A DNA stretch of 64,000 bases from RI-43 sp033764725 (GTDB lineage Bacteria; Pseudomonadota; Alphaproteobacteria; Caulobacterales; Aquidulcibacteraceae), in contig JANRIR010000040.1 in NCBI GenBank assembly GCA_033764725.1, forward strand, positions 62,001 to 126,000, read 5' to 3'. The notes below the pieces were generated by a model. It was given only the letters and a program-made list of their open reading frames with translations. It was not told the DNA's origin and made no database searches. A program made the position numbers and the translations under genes. The stretch's first letter is position 1. Each line of letters begins with the position of its first letter. Shown here one piece after another: positions 59,161-64,000 of the stretch.

Positions 59161-59174
59161 TGACACCGGTTACC
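59161..59174. promoter_or_regulatory. LacI-type operator between divergent pel and hydratase genes
   Basis: TGACACCGGTTACC, with TTGACA at 59160-59165 overlapping it. It lies 72 bp from the pectate lyase start (59088) and 66 bp before the plus-strand start at 59241, so one site can control both directions. It also rejects an upstream start for the plus-strand gene at 59154, which would translate the operator. Confidence 0.7.
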
Positions 59175-59240
59175 TTTGGACGCAAGAGTCCAGCCCATGC
59201 CGGCGCAATCGCGCCCAAGGCCCACAGAAAGCACCACCCG

Positions 59241-60065
59241 ATGGCATCGGCGCCCGCCTCCCTTGGCGACCCCAAAAACTCGGTCGCCGCCCAGTTCGTC
59301 GCCGCCCGCCTGGCCGCCCGCCCCCTGCCCGCCTTCCCCGGCCCCATCCCCACGACGCTGCAGCGCGCCTACGCTCATCAGGAGGAAGCGATCGGCTTGT
59401 GGCCCGATGCGATCGCCGCATGGAAGATCGGCCGCATACCCGCGCGCCAGGGCCATCTCGCCGCCGGCGACCGCCTCGCCGGCCCAATTTTCCGCCGCGC
59501 CATCCGCGAAGCGCGCGGCGACGAAACCATCGCCATCCCCATTCTGGTCGGCGGGTTCGCCGCCGTCGAAGGTGAACTCGCGCTCGAGTGCGCGCAAGAT
59601 GCGCCGGCCGACAAAACCGCATGGTCGCGCGAGGAGGCGCTGGCGATGATCGGGCGCGCGCGCATCGCGGTGGAGATCGCCGGCAGCCCGCTCGCGAGCA
59701 TAAACGATCTCGGCGCCACGGTGGTCGTGAGCGATTTCGGCAACAATTTCGGATTGGTTCTGGGCGACGACATTCCCGACTGGCGCGATGCGATCGAGAC
59801 GATCGGTTGCGAAACCAGCATCAATGGCGACGTCGTCGGCGCCGGCGACGCGCGCTCGCTTATGGGCGGACCGCTGGAGAGCTTCCGCTTCCTGCTGGAG
59901 CATCTGCCCACGCGCGGACGGCGCCTACGCGCCGGCGACATCGTCTCCACCGGCGCGCTGTCAGGCGTGCACGACATCCGCTTCGGTCAATCCGCGCAAT
60001 GCCATTTCGGGCCGCATGGCGTCATTCGCTGCCGCGCCGTGGCCGCGACGGCGATGGCGCAATGA
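59241..60065 (+). CDS. 2-keto-4-pentenoate hydratase / FAH-family protein
   Basis: Fumarylacetoacetate-hydrolase-fold enzyme of the MhpD-like group, which adds water to or decarboxylates 2-keto acids with a Mg ion. The 274-residue protein has IPTTLQRAYAHQEEAIGLW, AAWKIGRIPARQ, GPIFRRAIREARGDE, VEGELALECAQD and EIAGSPLASINDLGATVVVSDFGNNFGLVLG, family landmarks with metal Glu/Asp. Its role in pectin catabolism is not obvious; it may act on a keto-deoxy sugar acid. ATG at 59241 follows the shared operator. It overlaps the TRAP dctP gene. Confidence 0.8.
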   Translation: MASAPASLGDPKNSVAAQFVAARLAARPLPAFPGPIPTTLQRAYAHQEEAIGLWPDAIAAWKIGRIPARQGHLAAGDRLAGPIFRRAIREARGDETIAIPILVGGFAAVEGELALECAQDAPADKTAWSREEALAMIGRARIAVEIAGSPLASINDLGATVVVSDFGNNFGLVLGDDIPDWRDAIETIGCETSINGDVVGAGDARSLMGGPLESFRFLLEHLPTRGRRLRAGDIVSTGALSGVHDIRFGQSAQCHFGPHGVIRCRAVAATAMAQ

Positions 60066-61036
60066 TCGCGCGGCGCGCCGTGCTCGCAGGCGCGTTGGCG
60101 GGCGCGTGTGCGCCGCGCGCCGAGACGACGCGCACGCTGACTGCCGCAGATGTGCATCGGCCGGATTATCCCACGGTCGTGGCCGTGCGCTGGATCGGCG
60201 AGGCGCTGGAACGTGAAACGCAAGGCCGGCTGCGCCTGCGCCACTATCCCTCCGGCCAATTGGGCGCCGAGGACGACACGATCGGCATGGCGCGCTTCGG
60301 CGCGCTCGATTTCACACGCATCAACGCCGCAGCCCTCAACAATCGCGTACCGCAGACGCGCGCCTTGTGCCTGCCGTTCGTCATCCGCTCGGTCGCGCAT
60401 CTGCATGCGGTCGTCGATTCCGAGATCGGCGCGGCGATCCGCGGCGCATTCGCCGGAACCGGCCTCGTGGCGCTCGCGATCTACGACGCCGGCGCGCGCT
60501 GCATCTACAATGTGCGGCGCGATGTGCGTACGCCGGCCGATCTGCGCGGCCTCAAGGTGCGCGCGCCGCAATCCGACGTGTTCCTGCGCATGGTCGCCGC
60601 GATGGGCGCCAACCCGACGCCGCTGCCCGTCAATGGCGTGTTCCAGGCCCTATCGACCCACCTGATCGACGGCGCGGAGAACAATTGGCCGACCTACGAT
60701 TCCGCCCGGCATCTCGAAATGGCACGCTATTGGTCCAACACCGAGCACAGCTATGCGCCGGAATTCCTGGTGATGTCGAAAGCGCGCTATGACGCGCTGG
60801 CGCCCAATGATCGCGATCTCGTGCGTGCGCTTGCGCTGCAATCCGTTGCGCCGATGCGCGCGCATTGGGCGCAGCTGAACGCCGCTTCGCGCACACGCGC
60901 GCTCAGCGCCGGGATCGTGGAGAGCGATCCGGATCGCGAAGCCTTCCGCACCGCCGTCGCCGGGTTCGTCGCCGAAGAAAGCCGCAACGCCGACATCGCC
61001 GCGCTGCTGGCGCGCATCCAGGCGATTGCGGCGTGA
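60062..61036 (+). CDS. dctP: TRAP transporter solute-binding protein (DctP)
   Basis: Extracytoplasmic substrate-binding subunit of a TRAP carrier, probably for uronate or another sugar acid. The 324-residue product has a signal sequence (RRAVLAGALAGAC, with two Arg and a lipobox-like AGAC), LRLRHYPSGQLGAEDDTIGMARFGALDF, LRGLKVRAPQSDVFLRMVAAMGANPTPLPVNGVFQALSTHLIDGAENN and YWSNTEHSYAPEFLVMS, as is usual for DctP. The conserved Arg of RGLKVRAPQ binds the substrate carboxylate in the family. ATG at 60062 overlaps the hydratase stop. Confidence 0.92.
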   Translation: MIARRAVLAGALAGACAPRAETTRTLTAADVHRPDYPTVVAVRWIGEALERETQGRLRLRHYPSGQLGAEDDTIGMARFGALDFTRINAAALNNRVPQTRALCLPFVIRSVAHLHAVVDSEIGAAIRGAFAGTGLVALAIYDAGARCIYNVRRDVRTPADLRGLKVRAPQSDVFLRMVAAMGANPTPLPVNGVFQALSTHLIDGAENNWPTYDSARHLEMARYWSNTEHSYAPEFLVMSKARYDALAPNDRDLVRALALQSVAPMRAHWAQLNAASRTRALSAGIVESDPDREAFRTAVAGFVAEESRNADIAALLARIQAIAA

Positions 61037-61530
61037 TGGCCGAAAGCGTCCACGCCGGCGCGTCCCGCACGCTGCTCGACCGCATCGAGCAGGCCGCGTT
61101 GCTGCTTGCCGCGCTCAGCCTCGGCGGCGTCGTCGCGTGCCAAGCCTGGCAGGTGTTTTCGCGCTATGTGCTGAACGCAGCGCCGAGCTGGACCGATCCC
61201 GCCGCGCTGCTGCTGATCGCGAACGCCGCGATGCTGGGCGCCGCCGTCGTCACGCGCCGCGAAGCGCATTTCGCTTTTGCGGGGCTTGTCTCTGCTGCAC
61301 CGCCGCCGCTTGCGCGCGCGCTGCGCTGCTTCAGCGACGCGACGCTCATCGCGCTGGGGTTGGCTTTGCTGTGGATCGGCGGGACCCTGGCGGCGGGCGA
61401 TCTTCATGTCGCCATGGCCGGCGTGCCGCTGCCGGTTGGGATGCGGTATCTGCCGATGTGCATGGGCGGCGCGCTGATCGCGCTGTTCGCCGGCGAGCGC
61501 TTGGCGCTTCGTCTGCGGGGAGACGCGTAG
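61036..61530 (+). CDS. dctQ: TRAP transporter small permease (DctQ)
   Basis: Small four-helix membrane subunit that connects binding protein and large permease. The 164-residue product has spans at about 18-40, 50-68, 89-108 and 127-150; SRYVLNAAPSWTDPAALLLIA is the typical first-loop wording (Arg-Tyr-Val-x-Asn). ATG at 61036 overlaps the dctP stop as TGATG. Its very high Ala content is like that of the rest of the operon. Confidence 0.9.
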   Translation: MAESVHAGASRTLLDRIEQAALLLAALSLGGVVACQAWQVFSRYVLNAAPSWTDPAALLLIANAAMLGAAVVTRREAHFAFAGLVSAAPPPLARALRCFSDATLIALGLALLWIGGTLAAGDLHVAMAGVPLPVGMRYLPMCMGGALIALFAGERLALRLRGDA

Positions 61531-61534
61531 CGGC

Positions 61535-62809
61535 ATGGCGATCTTGTTCATCACCTTTGCGGTCTTGCTGGCGCTGGGCGCGCCGGTCGCAGCGGCGCTG
61601 GCCATCGCAACCTTCGCTGCGCTCGCAGCGCTGGGCGTGCCGTTCGAGGCAGGCGTGCAGCAGATGACGTCGGGCATCTCTTCGATCTCGCTGATCGCGA
61701 TACCGCTCTTCATCTTCGCAGGCGAATTGATGTTGCGCGGCGGCATATCGGAGCGCATCATCGCGTTTGCGGCGGCATTGGTGGGGCGCTTGCGCGGCGG
61801 CCTTGCGCAGGTGACGGTCGTGTCTTCGACGCTGTTCGGCGGCGTCTCGGGGTCTGCGATCGCGGACGTCTCGGCCGTCGGCGGGGCGATGATCCCGCAG
61901 ATGATCCAGCGCGGCTATGATCGCGACTACGCGGTGAACGTCACCGTATCGGCTGCGCTCGTGGCGCTGCTTTTGCCGCCTTCGCACAACATGATCCTCT
62001 ATTCCGCCGCGGCGGGCGGGGGCATTTCCATCACCGATCTGTTCCTCGCAGGCGTGGCGCCGGCGCTGCTGCTGGCGGCGTCGGTAATGGCGGTGACGTA
62101 TGTGCTTGCCCGTTTTCGAAATTATAAGGGAGAGGCCTTTCCTGGCTTTGCGACCCTGGCCGTACGACTCGTGGCGGCGATCCCCGGCCTGCTGCTCGTC
62201 GCGATCATCTTTTTCGGCATCCGTTCGGGCGTATTCACCGCGGTGGAGAGCGCAACCGTTGCGGTGCTCTACGCAATCGTGGTTTCGGCGCTGGTCTATC
62301 GGGCGCTGCGCTGGCGCGATTTCGTCGAGGCGTGCCTCGGCGCGGTGCAGACGACCGGCAAGATCCTGCTCGTGATCGCTGCTGCGGCGGCGTTCGGCTG
62401 GACGATGGCCTATCTCGAAGCGCCGCGGCTGGCGGTGGACTGGATGCAATCAATCGCGCATGACCAAACGACCGTGCTGGTCGCGATGGTGGTCGCACTT
62501 TTGCTGCTCGGCACGTTCATGGACATGGCGCCGCTGGTGATCATCGCCACGCCGGTGTTTCTGCCGGTGGCGCGCGCCTACGATGTCGATCCCGTGCATT
62601 TCGGCGTGATCATGATCCTCTCCTGCGGGATCGGCCTGATCACGCCGCCGGTCGGTTCGGTGCTGTTCATCGGCGCCTCCATCGGCCAGGTGCCGATGGA
62701 GCGCACGGTGCGCGGCCTTGTGCCGTTCTATGCGGCGCTGCTCCTCGTGCTGGCGGCCGTGGTGCTTTATCCGCCCTTGTCGCTCACCCTGCCCGCCCTG
62801 CAACGCTGA
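61535..62809 (+). CDS. dctM: TRAP transporter large permease (DctM)
   Basis: Membrane permease subunit with about 12 spans. The 424-residue protein shows LLALGAPVAAALAIATFAAL, IPLFIFAGELMLRGGISERI, the conserved STLFGGVSGSAIADVSAVGGAMIPQM region, ALLLPPSHNMILYS, FMDMAPLVIIATPVFLPVARA and GLITPPVGSVLFIGASI. These are highly typical for DctM. It lies 4 bp after dctQ and ends the operon; the pirin gene converges on it. Confidence 0.94.
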   Translation: MAILFITFAVLLALGAPVAAALAIATFAALAALGVPFEAGVQQMTSGISSISLIAIPLFIFAGELMLRGGISERIIAFAAALVGRLRGGLAQVTVVSSTLFGGVSGSAIADVSAVGGAMIPQMIQRGYDRDYAVNVTVSAALVALLLPPSHNMILYSAAAGGGISITDLFLAGVAPALLLAASVMAVTYVLARFRNYKGEAFPGFATLAVRLVAAIPGLLLVAIIFFGIRSGVFTAVESATVAVLYAIVVSALVYRALRWRDFVEACLGAVQTTGKILLVIAAAAAFGWTMAYLEAPRLAVDWMQSIAHDQTTVLVAMVVALLLLGTFMDMAPLVIIATPVFLPVARAYDVDPVHFGVIMILSCGIGLITPPVGSVLFIGASIGQVPMERTVRGLVPFYAALLLVLAAVVLYPPLSLTLPALQR

Positions 62810-62821
62810 CGCACGCGACCA

Positions 62822-63706
62822 TCAGGGAATGGTCTGACCGTCATTGGGCGCCCAATCCGGTTGCGCGGCGAACGGCGTGAGCCGCCCGAAGCCGGTGCGC
62901 TCGAAGGTCCCGACGAAGCGCTGCAATTGCTGCACATCGGCGGCGACGAACGGCCCGCGCTGCACGCGCTTTTCATGCAGCGGCATGCCGGCGAACAGGG
63001 TGAAGCGCGCAGCCGTTTCGTGCGCCTGCACCACGAGTTCATCGCCATCCGTCGACGTCGTCGCCACCTCGCCGGCCTCAACACGCACGCCCGCGATCGA
63101 CACAGCGCCGGCGTGCACGACAAGAAACGCGGTCTCGCCGCGAAGCAGATCCTGCGCGTACGCAGCGCCGCGATCGAGCGACACGTCGATCAGGCGCACG
63201 GGCGTCGGCGTGAGCAGCGGCGAGGTTGCGCCCTGCGATCCGCCGAGAACGACGCGCGCGCGGGCGCCGTCGCGCACGACGACAGGCGCCTCTTCGGCGC
63301 GCAAATGCAAGGCGTGCGGCGCGATTTCGCGCTGGTCCGCGGCATGATCGATCCAGATCTGGAAGCCGCGCGCCAGCGCGCCTGTGCGCTCAGGCTGTTC
63401 CTCGTGCTGCACGCCGCTGCCCGCCACCGTCACATGCAACGCGCCAGGCGCAATGCGGTTGCGATTGCCCAGCGTGTCGTGATTGACGAAGCCGACGGGG
63501 CTTTCGGGCAGGATATAGGTCGCGACCGAAAAGCCGGCGTGCGGGTGCGGGGGAAAGGTGGGGCCCGCCATGTCGTACAGCGACACGACGATGAACGGGT
63601 CAAGGGGCTGGCCGACGACGTCGGCGCTCAGATCGGTCGTGGTCAGGCCCGGTCCGTGGCGATGGCGGGATGGGCGAACCCGGGCTGAAATCGTGCGCTG
63701 CGTCAT
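62822..63706 (-). CDS. Pirin family protein
   Basis: Cupin-fold protein related to pirin and YhhW; some members have quercetin dioxygenase activity. The 294-residue product contains the pirin N-terminal stretch DPFIVVSLYDMAGPTFPPHPHAGFSVATYIL, with the metal-binding His-x-His, then NRIAPGALHVTVAGSGVQHEEQPE, and a C-terminal cupin ending HEKRVQRGPFVAAD. ATG at 63706 is preceded by a strong GGAGG. It is divergent from a LysR regulator, which probably controls it. Confidence 0.88.
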   Translation of the reverse strand: MTQRTISARVRPSRHRHGPGLTTTDLSADVVGQPLDPFIVVSLYDMAGPTFPPHPHAGFSVATYILPESPVGFVNHDTLGNRNRIAPGALHVTVAGSGVQHEEQPERTGALARGFQIWIDHAADQREIAPHALHLRAEEAPVVVRDGARARVVLGGSQGATSPLLTPTPVRLIDVSLDRGAAYAQDLLRGETAFLVVHAGAVSIAGVRVEAGEVATTSTDGDELVVQAHETAARFTLFAGMPLHEKRVQRGPFVAADVQQLQRFVGTFERTGFGRLTPFAAQPDWAPNDGQTIP

Positions 63707-63785
63707 GATCGAACCTCCAGGCGCACACGTGTGATTGGCGCATGAATTGGACAATCTGACAGTTTCGGGATTTATAGTCCCATTT
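63707..63785. promoter_or_regulatory. Divergent pirin / LysR control region with inverted repeats
   Basis: 79 bp containing a perfect palindrome CACACGTGTG (63724-63733) and, next to the LysR start, alternating inverted repeats GGGA-N7-TCCC (63767-63781) and TCCCAT-TT-ATGGGA (63778-63791), the latter covering the start codon. Any of these may be the binding site of the LysR protein. Confidence 0.5.
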
Positions 63786-64000
63786 ATGGGACAACGCTTC
63801 ACCCTCGAGGCGCTCGAAGACTTCGTCGCCGCGGCGGAGGCCGAGGGCGTCGCCGCCGGCGCACGCCGCCGCGGCGCGCCGAAGCAGACGGTCTCGCGGC
63901 GTTTGCGGGATTTGGAAAATGATCTCGGCGTGCGCCTGTTCGATCGCAGCGCCCGGACATTGCGTCTGACGCCCGAGGGCGCGTTGTTGTTCGAGCGTGC
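63786..64000 (+). CDS. LysR family transcriptional regulator, cut by window edge
   Basis: The first 71 codons of a LysR-type regulator. The visible winged-helix domain reads FTLEALEDFVAAAEAEGVAAGARRRGAPKQTVSRRLRDLENDLGVRLFDRSARTLRLTPEG in continuous frame (quoted in part: QTVSRRLRDLENDLGVRLFD is the recognition region). It is divergent from the pirin gene; its effector is unknown. The effector-binding domain lies outside the window. Confidence 0.88.
   Translation, partial: MGQRFTLEALEDFVAAAEAEGVAAGARRRGAPKQTVSRRLRDLENDLGVRLFDRSARTLRLTPEGALLFER

Noticed and set aside
1..64000. CRISPR arrays, rRNA, tRNA, prophage or IS elements
   Set aside because: I saw no regularly spaced direct repeats, no cloverleaf-like or rRNA sequences, and no transposase, integrase or phage structural genes on reading both strands.

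Overview
The window is GC-rich chromosomal DNA from an alphaproteobacterium, most likely a Caulobacterales / Hyphomonadaceae-type organism. The main clues are a PopZ/DUF2497 gene beside valS, the nagZ-scpA-scpB-tatABC block behind a SPOR-domain gene, and a large receptor of the Xanthomonas/Caulobacter TonB class inside a pectin locus. Genes are packed tightly, with many ATGA or TGATG stop/start overlaps. I see no rRNA, tRNA, CRISPR array or insertion sequence. The lineage call is inference from gene content only.

Layout. 1-18769 is mostly housekeeping: serS (cut by the left edge, with an unusual insert), tatCBA, scpBA, nagZ, a SPOR protein, a dGTPase, erpA, a Sel1 protein, a nitroreductase, xthA, ilvD, valS, popZ and a Pcm-like methyltransferase. 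18984-31363 looks like a catabolic regulon. It holds an isochorismatase-fold amidohydrolase, a GntR/FCD regulator, a TonB receptor, a CaiB CoA-transferase, an HMG-CoA-lyase-family enzyme, HyuA and HyuB, a protein very like 2-methylfumaryl(mesaconyl)-CoA isomerase, and a mesaconyl-C4-CoA hydratase-like enzyme. Two perfect TTGTATACAA palindromes and one degenerate site lie in its control regions. 31474-34749 is a DUF1501/DUF1800 pair of exported proteins. 34997-43534 is a compact type IV secretion operon (virB1-2-3-4-6-8-9-10-11) with no virB5, virB7, virD4 or relaxase. 43764-49410 is a six-gene plus-strand operon of unknown substrate: two related alpha/beta hydrolases (one fused to a SnoaL-like domain), a TIM-barrel isomerase-like protein, two exported small enzymes and an outer-membrane porin.

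49487-62809 is a pectin/oligogalacturonate locus: TonB receptor, kdgK, kduD, kduI, a LacI regulator, two tandem pectate lyases, an FAH/hydratase-family enzyme and a TRAP transporter (dctPQM). Four LacI-type palindromes built on ACCGGT sit in three promoter regions and tie it together. Pectate lyases would cut the polymer, the receptor and TRAP system would import the products, and KduI, KduD and KdgK would take them to 2-keto-3-deoxygluconate-6-phosphate; the final aldolase is not in the window. The right end has a pirin gene and a divergent LysR gene cut by the edge.

Three copies of a 98-bp imperfect palindrome (6019-6116, 18839-18936, 22860-22957) lie between genes. Two of them bracket the isochorismatase-GntR-TonB module. 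The strongest candidates for new biology are the GntR-controlled cluster, read here as possible cyclic imide or lactam breakdown to mesaconyl-CoA and then acetyl-CoA plus pyruvate, and the reduced type IV secretion operon.
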